64,000 bases of DNA from Engraulis encrasicolus (taxonomy: Eukaryota > Chordata > Actinopteri > Clupeiformes > Engraulidae), in contig NC_085861.1 of assembly GCF_034702125.1 (NCBI RefSeq), positions 55,725,363-55,789,362 of the forward strand, read 5' to 3'. Position 1 is the stretch's first letter. Each line of letters starts with the position of its first letter. This document shows positions 24,101 through 29,750 of the stretch, piece after piece. The notes beneath the pieces are model-generated. The model ran no database searches. It saw only the letters and a list, made by a program, of their open reading frames with translations, and was not told the origin of the DNA. The position numbers and the translations under genes are program-made.

Positions 24101-25064
24101 GGCTTCCTCTCAGGAGGAGTGGATGCCTGTCAGGTCGGTGAAAAAAAAAAAAAATTTGTACCAAGGGATGAAAACATAAATAAATCATGGAGACAGATTT
24201 CACATGATTGTTACTGTTTACTTGGGTCTTCAACTTCTTCTCTTTCTGTGGCGTTTGTCATAATGGCTTGCATAAGATTGGCCAAAACGGACACGGTAGC
24301 AGTACAGAAACAACGGAAACAGCAACAACATCCAACCAAAACAGATTGTAACCGTGCACTACACTGATTTCCAATGCTACCTACCTACTACACCTAGCTG
24401 CTTTAGCATTTTAGAATTGTTCACACACAGCACGAGTTCAGTGGGTGTGGCTTATGTTGGAGTTGGAGCATATCTATGATGTAACTTTTTGAGCAACACT
24501 TTTGGGCAACATTACTATACGATTTTATTCCCTACAGCACTTTTATCAGTAGAACTTGGATCAGCAGTACAGTAGATACACTTTCTTAATCATTTTATTG
24601 TAAAATTAGCTGCCAATCATGTCATTTCCCAGCATCGTTGCCCAAAACGTTGCACTGTGTATGATCACATTCACACATAGGTTTCCTGTATAGGCTACAA
24701 ACATTCCTGTCTGCACAAGCCGCTCAGGATCCCTCAGCAACCTCTGATTGTTTGGAAACTGCTGTCACTAAAACAATGTGCTCACGTGATTAGCTACTTA
24801 GCATCTTGACCCTTCCTCACAGCGAGAATGTTTGTAAACGGGGAAACCTATCAATAGTCCAGAAATGATGGTAATTTTCTTGCTTTCTTGCTGTGTTTTC
24901 AGGGAGACTCGGGAGGGCCTCTGGTGTGCCTTTCGGAGGGAGGCAAGTGGTTCCAGTCAGGCATCGTGAGTTGGGGTGAAGGCTGCGCTCGCCGCAACAA
25001 GCCCGGCGTCTACACTCGCGTGACCAAGCTACGGGAATGGATATCTGAAACGTCTGGTGTCTAA
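1..25064 (+). CDS. st14: Matriptase (suppressor of tumorigenicity 14), partial gene, 14 exons
   Basis: Type II transmembrane serine protease of epithelial surfaces; family members cleave after Arg/Lys and activate other proteases and growth-factor precursors. Exons joined in frame: 1-47, 918-1146, 1694-1833, 3366-3469, 3744-3853, 10792-10922, 14242-14346, 15900-16007, 17912-18025, 19435-19554, 21692-21872, 23285-23559, 23997-24133, 24903-25064. They give 653 residues and a stop. Domain order is SEA/CUB linker, CUB1, CUB2, four LDLRa repeats, trypsin domain, exactly as in mammalian matriptase. Every internal junction is GT-AG and phases match at all joins. Triad residues are visible: His in AAHC, Asp in DYDIALL, Ser in GDSGGP. 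The activation site reads RIVGG, and Asp in VDACQGDSGGP predicts trypsin-like specificity. The cytoplasmic, transmembrane and SEA parts lie outside the window. Which teleost paralogue this is (st14a or st14b) cannot be told here. Confidence 0.95.
48..917 (+). other. st14 intron with a repeat related to the 20381-21074 foldback
   Basis: Bases about 360-830 resemble the large foldback element at 20381-21074: the same CAGTCAGTCAAGTCAAT core, the GACTCAATATCAGATCAAG segment and a GGCCAAAAGTTTG end. No coding signal was seen. The intron closes with a pyrimidine tract and TTGACAG before 918. Confidence 0.6.
918..1146 (+). CDS. st14: st14 exon, CUB1 first part
   Basis: Enters in phase 1 (AAG codon split) and leaves in phase 2 at AA|GTCAGT. 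It begins ECFYRLEAE and contains [16 protein letters not shown], the N-terminal half of a CUB domain, aligning with human TPGFPDSPYPAHARCQW. The acidic [16 protein letters not shown] segment matches the conserved CUB loop ending in a xVxVYD-type motif. Confidence 0.93.
1147..1693 (+). other. st14 intron, nothing recognised
   Basis: AT-rich intron of 547 bases with no recognisable repeat or coding signal. It ends in TTTGTAACAG. Confidence 0.6.
1694..1833 (+). CDS. st14: st14 exon, CUB1 second part
   Basis: Enters in phase 2 and leaves in phase 1. It encodes [26 protein letters not shown] and [12 protein letters not shown], aligning with human LCGTYPPSYN, SQNVLLITLITNT and HPGFEATFFQLP at the end of CUB1. 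The donor is ACAG|GTGTGT. Confidence 0.93.
1873..2237. mobile_element. Short TIR element (MITE)
   Basis: Ends are inverted copies: AAAGGGACACTGTG on the left and CACAGTGTCCCTTT on the right. A related family member sits at 26029-26406 and degraded pieces lie around 18555-18760. No transposase is encoded. It lies in an st14 intron. Confidence 0.75.
2515..2674. mobile_element. Foldback/MITE hairpin
   Basis: Left arm TAATGGTATGCATTCCAGAC and right arm GTCTAGAATGCACCATTA are inverted copies, and the homology continues through most of the 160 bases with few mismatches. It lies in an st14 intron. The stretch from 2675 to 3365 shows nothing recognisable. Confidence 0.7.
3366..3469 (+). CDS. st14: st14 exon, CUB2 first part
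   Basis: Enters in phase 1 and leaves in phase 0. It encodes [16 protein letters not shown] and [12 protein letters not shown], matching the start of human CUB2 (SCGG, GTFNSP, YPPNIDCTWNI). The donor is TTTCA|GTAAGT. Confidence 0.93.
3486..3598 (-). repeat. SINE-like 3' part
   Basis: On the minus strand it carries a CCCAACTCACTTCCTGTCA block, then ACTGTACTATCATGAATAAAG. The same order and spacing recurs on the plus strand at 26430-26612, so it is an interspersed retroposon. It sits in the 274-base intron between the two CUB2 exons. Confidence 0.6.
3744..3853 (+). CDS. st14: st14 exon, CUB2 middle
   Basis: Phase 0 to phase 2. It encodes [20 protein letters not shown] and [13 protein letters not shown], aligning with human VPNNQHVKVRFKFFYLLEPG and CPKDYVEINGEKY. 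The donor AA|GTAAGT opens a 6.9-kb intron that holds the LTR element at 4664-9296. Confidence 0.93.
3972..4250. repeat. Degraded repeat with CTAGGGC-type ends
   Basis: GGTGGTCTCCTAGGGCGCC at about 3984 and GCCTAGGGCACCACC near 4208 flank AT-rich DNA, followed by ACCGGCCCTG. This resembles an old hAT-type element but no target duplication was found. The stretch 4251-4658 shows nothing clear. Confidence 0.35.
4659..4663. repeat. Target-site duplication, left copy (AGGCT)
   Basis: AGGCT immediately precedes the left LTR and is repeated exactly at 9297-9301 after the right LTR. Five bases is the usual length for Ty3-type integrases. Confidence 0.9.
4664..5515 (-). repeat. 3' LTR of the element (852 bp)
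   Basis: Nearly identical to 8416-9296. On the minus strand it starts TGTCATGATC and ends CCGTGACA. It contains TATTTAA at 4948-4942 and a CT microsatellite in U3 (plus strand GA repeat, about 5340-5395). It lacks a short CTAGCGGGGCAG-type segment present in the other LTR. Confidence 0.9.
5516..5528 (-). promoter_or_regulatory. Polypurine tract of the LTR element
   Basis: On the minus strand GAGGGGGGGGTTC abuts the 3' LTR start TGTCATG. A purine run at this position primes plus-strand synthesis in LTR elements. It confirms the minus-strand orientation. Confidence 0.8.
5640..5840. repeat. Purine-rich tandem array in the LTR element
   Basis: Imperfect 18-base units of the type GGTCGAGACAGAGGCAGA, with shorter variants at the left. 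All frames are open because of the composition, so the ORFs here are not evidence of coding. Confidence 0.8.
6113..8413 (-). CDS. Unrecognised 766-residue ORF of the LTR element
   Basis: Starts with [12 protein letters not shown] two bases inside the end of the 5' LTR, with its ATG inside the primer-binding site, and runs 766 codons. Order: residues 1-95 with an acidic [13 protein letters not shown] patch; a basic stretch [13 protein letters not shown] at about 98-110 (possible nuclear or RNA-binding signal); five 9-residue repeats of the PVQPKPAGP type at about 118-160; a likely helical segment at about 170-250 (begins [14 protein letters not shown], includes [16 protein letters not shown]); a Pro/Asp/Glu-rich stretch; about twenty [13 protein letters not shown] repeats at roughly 365-560; and a Pro/Ala-rich C terminus. 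No zinc knuckle, protease or polymerase motif was seen. Position corresponds to gag but resemblance to gag is not visible. A second minus-strand frame stays open at 6236-5508 but is low complexity. Function unknown. Confidence 0.55.
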   Translation of the reverse strand: MTQPKLSPAAHLTEVFESGPRSVHVGYLGMASPHSQISFNPDLFRGTRLAMRGSPRRGGRLQTPRAPLSPSPPEIDWWNLSTTDDDDYYWEDEWQPTKRRQRRNRRRKSRPSPDPASPPVQPKPAGPPVQPKPAGPPVQPKPASPPVQPKPADPPIQLQPAGLPVQPHISIRLQHLEEFHLLHDRVSPEIHSMGDTRRQLVAVRIIKDTLLQRPWLLDFGLNSVLQNMNHLEESLQALQAVEDKTGLASLCDPDPEPDPKADAPPDLEHDSESKPKPAVLPEPEPDAGSDPEHNPEAEPEPGVPPDREPDAPPDSEPDALGSFTPVEKGGPESTPADVDSTETPDSTETPKTDTVAPPTCPDTGPPAGHLSAGPPAGHLSAGPPAGHLSAGPPAGHLSAGPPAGHLSAGPPAGHLSACSDAGPAAGHLSAGPPAGHLSAGPPAGHLSAGLPAGHLSACSDAGPAAGHLSAGPPAGHLSAGPPAGHLSAGPPAGHLSAGPPAGHLSACPDAGPAAGHLSAGPAAGHLSAGPAAGHLSAGLPAGHLSTCPESSSPAEGPPNPVPVGATHVPVVTAPVAVGAAPCPDDSAPSPDDSAPDPVGAAPDPVGATPDPVGAAHVPVGAAPIPVASAPCPGGSAPDPAGADLGPVGSAPDPAGSAPNPTDSAPFLLVPSPSLLAPPPVQEATPPVLMAPPLALMAPPHVPLAPPLVLMAPPLIRTLLPPSSLRLCSSLSYLLCPNLLRPLCPSLLPLLTIAISPSLFLCPSRSP
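6780..7330. repeat. 27-bp tandem array coding the GPPAGHLSA repeats
   Basis: About twenty copies of a 27-base unit containing GGCCGGCAGACAGGTGTCC, some with GTGACCGGCAGCA variants and a few longer units containing GGCATCAG. Unit length is nine codons, so copy-number changes keep the minus-strand ORF open. There are no spacers, so this is not a CRISPR array. Confidence 0.9.
7915..8070. repeat. 27-bp tandem array coding the PVQPKPAGP repeats
   Basis: About five copies of a 27-base unit containing GGCTTGGGCTGGACGGGCGG. The sequence is unrelated to the 6780-7330 array, yet it has the same nine-codon period in the same minus-strand frame. Confidence 0.85.
8404..8414 (-). promoter_or_regulatory. 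Predicted self-priming primer-binding site
   Basis: Minus strand AATGACGCAGC begins one base after the 5' LTR. It is the exact reverse complement of GCTGCGTCATT at 8670-8660 in the same LTR, the predicted RNA 5' end. It lacks the TGG start expected of a tRNA-primed site. Tf1 uses an 11-nt match of this kind. Confidence 0.75.
8481..8486 (-). terminator. Polyadenylation signal in the LTR
   Basis: AATAAA on the minus strand, 184 bases after the predicted RNA start and 65 bases before the LTR end; the left LTR carries the same sequence. This spacing fits an R/U5 boundary. Confidence 0.65.
8694..8700 (-). promoter_or_regulatory. TATA box in the LTR
   Basis: TATTTAA on the minus strand lies 30 bases upstream of the GCTGCGTCATT sequence that pairs with the primer-binding site. 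That is the usual TATA-to-start distance and supports the predicted RNA start at about 8670. Confidence 0.65.
9297..9301. repeat. Target-site duplication, right copy (AGGCT)
   Basis: Exact repeat of AGGCT at 4659-4663. Confidence 0.9.
9840..9965. repeat. Interspersed repeat fragment shared with 44676-44790
   Basis: Contains CATGTTTTATGACCA and GGTGTACAAACGTTTTCC, both present in the same order near 44676-44790. It looks like the end of a Tc1-type element but no terminal duplication was found. Bases 9302-9839 show nothing else recognisable. Confidence 0.5.
10001..10359. mobile_element. Non-autonomous hAT element
   Basis: Begins TAGGGCTGGGACTCGAT and ends TTAATGTCCCAGCCCTA (inverted). CTAAATAT flanks it at 9993-10000 and 10360-10367, an exact 8-bp target duplication. 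The interior is AT-rich with repeated AATTAATCGAATTAATCG. No transposase. Bases 10368-10791 show nothing clear. Confidence 0.88.
10792..10922 (+). CDS. st14: st14 exon, CUB2 end
   Basis: Phase 2 to phase 1. It encodes [19 protein letters not shown] and [20 protein letters not shown], aligning with human YCGERSQFVVTSNSNKITV and FHSDQSYTDTGFLAEYLSYD. Donor GAC C|GTAAGT. It is separated from the previous CUB2 exon by the intron carrying the LTR element. Confidence 0.94.
11315..11454. repeat. Long hairpin repeat
   Basis: Arms TTACCTTTATTTAGCCAGG and inverted CCTGGTCAAATAAAGGTAA, with CACATTGGGATAGA opposite TCTATCTCAATGTG and AAGTGAGC opposite GCTCACTT. A foldback MITE inside an st14 intron. Confidence 0.75.
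11499..12993. mobile_element. Tc1/mariner-type element, non-autonomous
   Basis: Left end CACTACCGGTCAAAAGTTTG and right end CAAACTTTTCAGCAGTG are inverted, and both are flanked by TA (11497-11498 and 12994-12995). No transposase frame was found. A piggyBac-like MITE is nested at 12619-12926. Confidence 0.75.
12619..12926. mobile_element. piggyBac-like TTAA MITE
   Basis: TTAACCCATTGATAC at the left and GCATCAATGGGTTAA at the right, 308 bases including the TTAA ends. The same family occurs at 44191-44498 (also 308 bases), with partial copies at 14458-14600, about 19640-19905 and about 35672-35912. Confidence 0.8.
12998..14164 (+). pseudogene. Decayed Tc1-type transposon and transposase
   Basis: Ends AGTCCCCTCC and GGAGGGGACT are inverted and flanked by TA. 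Inside, the plus strand at about 13478-13684 reads [19 protein letters not shown], then [10 protein letters not shown] and MQQDNGTKH. These correspond to the VMVWG...G.GSL...NS..Y..IL and QQDNDPKH blocks of Tc1 transposases. Weak helix-turn-helix-like sequence lies upstream at 13300-13450. Frames are broken by stops and shifts, so it is inactive. It abuts the element at 11499-12993, with only a few TA-rich bases between. Confidence 0.75.
14242..14346 (+). CDS. st14: st14 exon, LDLRa repeat 1
   Basis: Phase 1 in and out. It encodes [19 protein letters not shown] and [15 protein letters not shown]: six cysteines and the DxSDE calcium-binding signature of an LDL-receptor class A repeat. It matches human CPGQFTCRTGRCIRKELRC. 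Confidence 0.95.
14458..14600. repeat. Partial piggyBac-like MITE
   Basis: Begins TTAACCCTTTGATGC and shares the GAGCTGAATGA...TTCTAATGCAAG-type interior with the copy at 12619-12926. The right end is lost. Confidence 0.6.
14990..15070. repeat. Solo hAT-type end
   Basis: TAGGGCTGTAACGATACAC is a typical end of TAGGG-class hAT MITEs in fish; no matching right end was found nearby. The rest of the 14601-15899 intron shows no clear feature. Confidence 0.35.
15900..16007 (+). CDS. st14: st14 exon, LDLRa repeat 2
   Basis: Phase 1 in and out. It encodes [20 protein letters not shown] and [15 protein letters not shown], aligning with human FTCKNKFCKPLFWVC and [15 protein letters not shown]. Confidence 0.95.
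16008..17911 (+). other. st14 intron, repeat-rich but unassigned
   Basis: A segment at about 16400-17240 shares phrases with 18890-19130 and 24230-24300 (for example TTCTTCTCT...GTGGCGTTTG), suggesting an interspersed repeat without clear ends. No coding signal. It closes with TCTGATCCAG. Confidence 0.45.
17912..18025 (+). CDS. st14: st14 exon, LDLRa repeat 3
   Basis: Phase 1 in and out. It encodes [20 protein letters not shown] and [15 protein letters not shown], a complete class A repeat corresponding to human FRCSNGKCLSKSQQC and NGKDDCGDGSDEASC. Confidence 0.95.
18026..19434 (+). other. st14 intron with degraded MITE pieces
   Basis: Bases about 18555-18760 match part of the 26029-26406 MITE family (AATAGGCAGCACAG, ACACAGTGCACCTTTA). 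No coding signal was seen; it ends in GTTTTCCAG. Confidence 0.5.
19435..19554 (+). CDS. st14: st14 exon, LDLRa repeat 4
   Basis: Phase 1 in and out. It encodes [21 protein letters not shown] and ends [15 protein letters not shown], aligning with human CTKHTYRCLNGLC and [15 protein letters not shown]. Confidence 0.95.
19640..19905. repeat. Degraded piggyBac-like MITE, inverted copy
   Basis: Contains CTAAATATCTCAGCCT, TTGCATTGGAATGT and GCATGAGCCTGAATGCTGC, the reverse complement of segments in the 44191-44498 copy. The ends are degenerate. Confidence 0.55.
20381..21074. mobile_element. Large foldback element
   Basis: Outer arms GGAGGGCATCAAAACTGTGC and inverted GCACAGTTTTGATGCCCTCC; inner arms about 20510-20612 and 20872-20974 are inverted copies, and partial complementarity continues toward the centre. 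A related but incomplete copy lies at 360-830. GCAAACTTTTGGCCTGTACTG at 21127-21147 may be the outer right end. It lies between the LDLRa4 and protease exons of st14. Confidence 0.7.
21692..21872 (+). CDS. st14: st14 exon, protease domain with catalytic His
   Basis: Phase 1 to phase 2. It encodes the pro-domain CGIRPYKHN, the activation site [15 protein letters not shown] and the catalytic His in LLSAAHC. It matches human CGLRSFTRQARVVGG and [13 protein letters not shown]. Cleavage after Arg would release the Ile new N terminus typical of trypsin-fold activation. Confidence 0.96.
22040..22700 (-). repeat. LINE 3' fragment (L2-like), split by a hAT
   Basis: The plus-strand text CATTTCACCCTGTCTGGATT, CACAACCAGTAGAGGA and ACAATATATTTAGGGCCTAA recurs in the same order at 35138-35395. 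That copy, read on the minus strand, gives [20 protein letters not shown] and [11 protein letters not shown], the C-terminal signature of many vertebrate LINE ORFs. Here it is interrupted at 22211-22583. Confidence 0.65.
22211..22583. mobile_element. hAT-type insertion in the LINE fragment
   Basis: Begins CAGGGGTGTCAAACTCAAAT, a common fish hAT end, and stops at CTG before ACCCTAAGACATC. Flanks read ACCTAAGA and CCCTAAGA, so the duplication is imperfect. The undisrupted copy at 35138-35395 reads straight through this point (CCTAAGACATCTATTAGG). Confidence 0.65.
23285..23559 (+). CDS. st14: st14 exon, protease domain with catalytic Asp
   Basis: Phase 2 to phase 1. It contains [33 protein letters not shown] with the catalytic Asp, [20 protein letters not shown] and FGKLREGG. 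It aligns with human [18 protein letters not shown] and CLPDASHVFPAGKAIWVTG. Where human has VTGWG this protein has VTGFG. Confidence 0.96.
23997..24133 (+). CDS. st14: st14 exon, protease domain
   Basis: Phase 1 to phase 0. It encodes [18 protein letters not shown] and [16 protein letters not shown], with the specificity-pocket Asp before ACQ. It aligns with human LILQKGEIRVINQTTC and [16 protein letters not shown]. Donor CAG|GTCGGT is slightly unusual but fits the frame. Confidence 0.95.
24478..24690. mobile_element. MITE related to the one after the st14 stop
   Basis: Left GTAACTTTTTGAGCAACACTT and GGGCAAC; right GTTGCCCAAAACGTTGCAC: inverted ends of the same design as 25068-25262. It lies in the last st14 intron. 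Confidence 0.6.
24903..25064 (+). CDS. st14: st14 last coding exon with catalytic Ser
   Basis: Phase 0. It begins GDSGGPLVC with the nucleophile Ser, then [20 protein letters not shown] and ends EWISETSGV followed by TAA. Human ends DWIKENTGV, so the C terminus is complete. Confidence 0.97.
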   Translation, partial: GDSGGPLVCLSEGGKWFQSGIVSWGEGCARRNKPGVYTRVTKLREWISETSGV

Positions 25065-25067
25065 AAG

Positions 25068-25262
25068 TACACAAGGCAACTTTTGAGCAGTGTTGCTGGG
25101 CAACAACATAATTGGCACCTGATTTTTTGATTAAATGTTTGACATTATTTGTTTACTGATGATCCAAGCTCTCCTGATGAAAGTGTTGTAGTGATAAACT
25201 ATCCAAATAAAATCTTTTTAAAATCGTTGCCCAAAAGCATTGCTCAAAAAGTTGCCTAGTGT
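25068..25262. mobile_element. MITE forming the proximal st14 3' UTR
   Basis: Left end TACACAAGGCAACTTTTGAGC with GGGCAAC, right end GTTGCCC with GCTCAAAAAGTTGCCTAGTGTA: inverted repeats of about 35 bases. It starts three bases after the stop codon. It encloses AATAAA at 25206-25211, the nearest polyadenylation signal. Confidence 0.7.
25206..25211 (+). terminator. Candidate st14 polyadenylation signal
   Basis: AATAAA 142 bases after the stop codon, inside the MITE at 25068-25262. It is the first canonical signal after the stop. Transcript evidence would be needed to know whether it is used. Confidence 0.5.
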
Positions 25263-26028
25263 ATCATCACCTTAAGTGTACGAGGAGCTTTTGAGTTACA
25301 TGATGGGAATTGTAATTTGGTGTGTCCCAATAGGAGAATTTAACGTCGTGGTTTTGGGAATTTTGGGAATTTTTTGATCAATTTTATTTAATTTTTCAAA
25401 GTGTCAATATGCTCAGAAAGCATTGATAGTCCTAAGAAAGCCTATCGTTAAAGACACTGTACGTAATATTTGTGTCATTTTGGAGTGAAGAAAACTCTTA
25501 AGTGTACAAATGAAGGTGTTCAACAATTCCTCCTGACCCCAGCGTTGACATTAGGTTAAAGGCTACAATGTGTGCCCGCGCAGCAACTTCAATAGGCTTG
25601 GACAGGGCTCACGGTGGACACCCTGGAGATAGAATACAATCTAACTCTCTGTGAATACTTTGGAGAGACATGGCCCACTGAAGTTTTAGTGATCGAATAT
25701 CACACACATTTATGTTTTCATTTGTTCTGACCTCATGATGGACCAAATGTTTGCCATGCCGCCGGATTTGGCCTGTGGGCCTGTGTTTGGACTGTGGTTG
25801 CACAGTGGTTGCACTGTATGTTTCACTGTTTGGATTTCAAAATGTGCATGGCTTTTAATATGTATATTTTTAGGAACAGATGTGCACCTGCTGAAGGAAG
25901 ATGTAATGTTTCAAACAGGCTCAGGTCTCTTTGTATCTGATTGGCTATTCAAAAATGTGTGGATGAGTTCCCAATTGTCCATGTTTATAATGTTATATAG
26001 TTGGTGGAACACAAGTATTGTTTTGCTT
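25263..26028. other. Intergenic, nothing recognised
   Basis: Part of the 8.9-kb region between the two convergent stop codons. No coding or repeat structure was recognised. Confidence 0.5.
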
Positions 26029-26406
26029 TAAAGGTGCACTGTGTAATGTTTTTAGTAGTTTATTTCCAGAATTCATGTTGGTCATTCACGTTACCCATTT
26101 CACGAATACTTACCACCACCATTACATTTTCTCAGTGTTTATTATGACTGGGAAAATGGCTCTTTTCCTACATGAAAAGTTGGATCATCTCCATGCCGAC
26201 CATTTTGAATTTTCAGAAATAGCCCTGTTTAGCTGCAGAGGTAACTGTACTTTGGTCATGCTAGTAAATATGAATTTATTACTTTATTAAGTATTAGTAA
26301 ATATTCATGAAAAAAAATATCAAATTTGACAATAGGCAGCACAGTTTCAATGAGCAGCATAGTTGCAATACCTACTCTGGCCACAATCCTACACAGTGTA
26401 CCTTTA
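26029..26406. mobile_element. Short TIR element (MITE)
   Basis: Left TAAAGGTGCACTGTGTA and right TACACAGTGTACCTTTA are inverted. The interior shares CAATAGGCAGCACAGTTTCA with the related fragment at 18680-18720 and the TACTTACCACCACCATTAC region with 1873-2237. Confidence 0.75.
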
Positions 26407-26429
26407 GGATGTGGCAAACGTGGGGTGCT

Positions 26430-26612
26430 GTGATGCACTGTGTGCTAATGCACCTATATACGACATACAGGACGGGAAGCTGCCCGTGGGGTTCCAGGCT
26501 CGAGGCAGGCCCCTGGGTCATATCCTAACCCTACTCTATCTTTCTCTCCAACTCAATCCTGTCTCACTCTTCCACTGTCCAATCATAATAAAAGCAACAA
26601 CAAAACAAAAAA
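26430..26612 (+). repeat. SINE-like retroposon
   Basis: TCTCTCCAACTCAATCCTGTC, a CCACTGTCCAATCATAATAAA block and an A-rich tail. It is the same family as 3486-3598 in opposite orientation. Confidence 0.55.
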
Positions 26613-28008
26613 TATATACTGTATATATATTCTAAAAAGTGGCAAAGTTAATATCAATCATGACATGTACATAAAGACAATTTCAGTTTTGAGGAAAAAA
26701 ATCTAGTTGATGCACATTTTCTACTGTACACCTTGCTTTCCGATGGGCTGTAACCATCTAGTCTAGATTGTAGTAGTCAGTAGGCCTAGGCCTACATATG
26801 GCCTATCACTTGTGGTGACATGTAATTTCTCCAAAACGCTGTTGTTCCGACCTCTCAACAATCAGATCATTTCTTTTTGACAAATCCCTGTTATTCTAGG
26901 CCAGTTCTGAGGCTGACAGAGGAGCCTAGGTTACATTTATGGAACACATACTACCAATTTGTAAAATTATATTTTCTTTTTAACATGTTTCAATTGAATA
27001 CATTTATGCCAAAAATATGTGCACGAGTATGCAGGGAAGCTTCTTGGATTGTTTGAATATGTATGTTAAAACTGTATACTGTATTTGTATTTGTTGCCTC
27101 AAGGCAACACTGTGCAGTTAGGTCAAGTTTTTTCAGCCATTATAATGCATTTGCATGTATGGAATTGTGTTTACATGCATACATGATCAGTCAATGTTTT
27201 TACTTTACAAACGTAAGATATTTATACAGGACATGGATATTAATACATATTATTAATGTGTTCAATAAGTTTGGAATATATTTCGCCAGTTGCCAAAATG
27301 ATGATGGGGGAAGGTTGCGAAATGACCCAGGCTCGATTGTAACCTGGGTTTCCTTGGGCAATCCCCCCTACAGGCATATAGCACTGTGCACCACAACACC
27401 CATTGCTAATGCAGTACTAATGTCCCAAAATTAATGCATAATGCATTCTTGCTATTTTTTTTTTTTTTTTTACTATTTTTGCCATATTTTAGGGGTCAGG
27501 GATCTGGAGTCATTTGGAAGTACTATGTGTGACCATATGTATGTGCGTGTGTATGAATGTAAGTGTGTGTATGTGTGGGTAAAGAAAAGGTGTGTGGGTA
27601 AAGAAAAGGTGCTCCTTGATGCTTCTGTTTAGGAAATTTAAATTCAAGTAAATAAAGGTGTATCAGAAGAGAGCGCACCTCAGAAATGGGTGTATTGTGG
27701 TGTTTCTAATCCTTACCCTTAACTGACAGCTCTTTCACTCTCTCAATTAACAGTTTCTTAATTCCTCTGTCTGCTCAAGTCAAGAGTCAGGGTGTTCTCT
27801 CTCCGTCGACTAACTCAACATCTCACTACGCACCTTCCTCCTCCGCGGAACAAAGGCCTCAAAATTGTCCGAGCTCTGTCCATGCGTTAAGCATCTACAT
27901 GATTTAGATGATAGAGAGATGTCTCGTTCATCTCCCTCAGAAACCCGGGGTTACCACGTAACCTTTAGTTTCCCTCAATTGAAGCACACTTTTCACAACA
28001 TTTCATTA
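26613..28008. other. Intergenic, nothing recognised
   Basis: AT-rich DNA with a poly-T run at about 27457-27471. No coding signal or repeat ends were seen. Confidence 0.45.
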
Positions 28009-28192
28009 CAGTATTTCTCAATTGGCTTTGTACATTTCTCGAATCTCTCTTGCAAATTGCAAAACACAATATTCATTCTCAAAACAGCTTTAAAACCCCT
28101 TGCCTTTAAGGCGACCCGGGGGCGACCCGAATGACTTTGAACTTCAACTTGATCTTCATTCCGCAATTGTTTAAAATCCAGGTGGTGTAATA

Positions 28193-28400
28193 CAGTGTTT
28201 CCCAACCAGGGGTACGTGTACCACTAGGGGTACGCGAGCACATTGCAGGGGGTACTTGGAAAGATGTTATTATTATAACAAATGTATGGAGCAGTCACAT
28301 CAGGACATAGAAAGCGATATAGAACATGAATTAGGGGGTACTCATGGCACAACTAAGAGGTTTAGGGGGTACGCAAGACAAAAAAGGTTGGGAAACACTG
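28193..28400. mobile_element. Small hAT MITE
   Basis: CAGTGTTTCCCAACCAGGGG at the left and GGTTGGGAAACACTG at the right; GTGTAATA duplicated exactly at 28185-28192 and 28401-28408. Confidence 0.92.
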
Positions 28401-29750
28401 GTGTAATAAACCCAGGAACATTATATATTATTGGAAAGCTTAGAACCTCAGGAACACACCTAGCACTACTATACAGGGATTTGAACATATTTCATGTGCA
28501 TTATTATCAATTTATTACACAATGTCACCTTTCAAATTTGACCTCCCCCCCTTCTTTTTTTTCTTTTTTACTCTATTTCAACCACAAGTTGTACAACTCT
28601 ACTCAAACTAAACCACTTTATTGTGGAAAAAACGATCACATTTTTTTTTCTCAAGAATTGTGCTGTTTTTGCCTACACTTCCATATATTTCATATGAGCT
28701 ATGGTATTCCACATGATCCCCAGACCCTGCTGATTACATGGGCACCACTGTAGTGGCTCTGTGACATTCCTACCCTGAAAGACAAGCCTTAGAAGAGAGG
28801 TAGGCAGGTCCTGTTTTATGCAGCTTTGTGTTGGCTCATTTGCTTTGAATGACTGCAGCTCCCTCAAAGCAAGAGCTAGAAACTCCATTCAAAGACTGGA
28901 TGATAGTCTAGAGACCAGGTTTTCAAATGAGTCATATAGCTCTTCTGTGTTACACCCAGGGACAGAGGAATCTCAAATCTGCTCAAGAATGCCCCTTTCT
29001 TCCCATGTTTTTACTGTACATAGTGTACAGTACCGTACAGTACTGTACAGTAACATCTCTGTAATACTACCCAAAAGGCATATCCAACTAAGTCAGATGA
29101 CTGTAGAACACCTCAAGGGGTAAGCTTTCATTTGAGACCATCATGAGCTTCTAGCTCAAACTGTTCTTGAACAGTGAGACGATATTTGAGGGGTGCATTT
29201 TGACTAATCAAAAGGTCTACAATAAAACACATGGCAAAACGCATGTGCATATCCACACATAATTGTCTTGGGAAAGGTCATATTTTGCTGTAAAAAAATC
29301 CCCTTTGACAAACAGCTTCTGTAGACCTGTGAGTAAGTATCAAATTTGTTTCCAAGGCAAAATGTATCAACTAAACTGCTGAAATGTAGTAATTTCCAAG
29401 AGTTTCTAAAATCGCCTGTCGGAAAAAAAAAAGTTCAAACCCCTGTAAGTCCTTGGCAGTACATCACAACATCTTCCTGTCACTTCCTGTGGATTCTACA
29501 GAGTCTCTTCTTTCAAATGGTACCAGCCACTTCATGATAGGTCAAAGTATAAAGACACAGAAACCATTTACAGTTTTTCTCAATTGGTTTTGTACATTTC
29601 TCGAATCTTACTCGCATTTTGCAAAACATCACGTTCATTTCCAAAAAAGATTTAACAAGTGGCAAAACACCATGGATGACCTGCAAAACCCAATCTCTAG
29701 CTCAAAACCCTTGGCCAATCTCTCAAAACCAGGTTTTTGTGTCTGTGAAC

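Noticed and set aside
28256..28753. 165-codon plus-strand ORF
   Set aside because: It starts inside the hAT MITE at 28193-28400 and reads through AT-rich transposon DNA.
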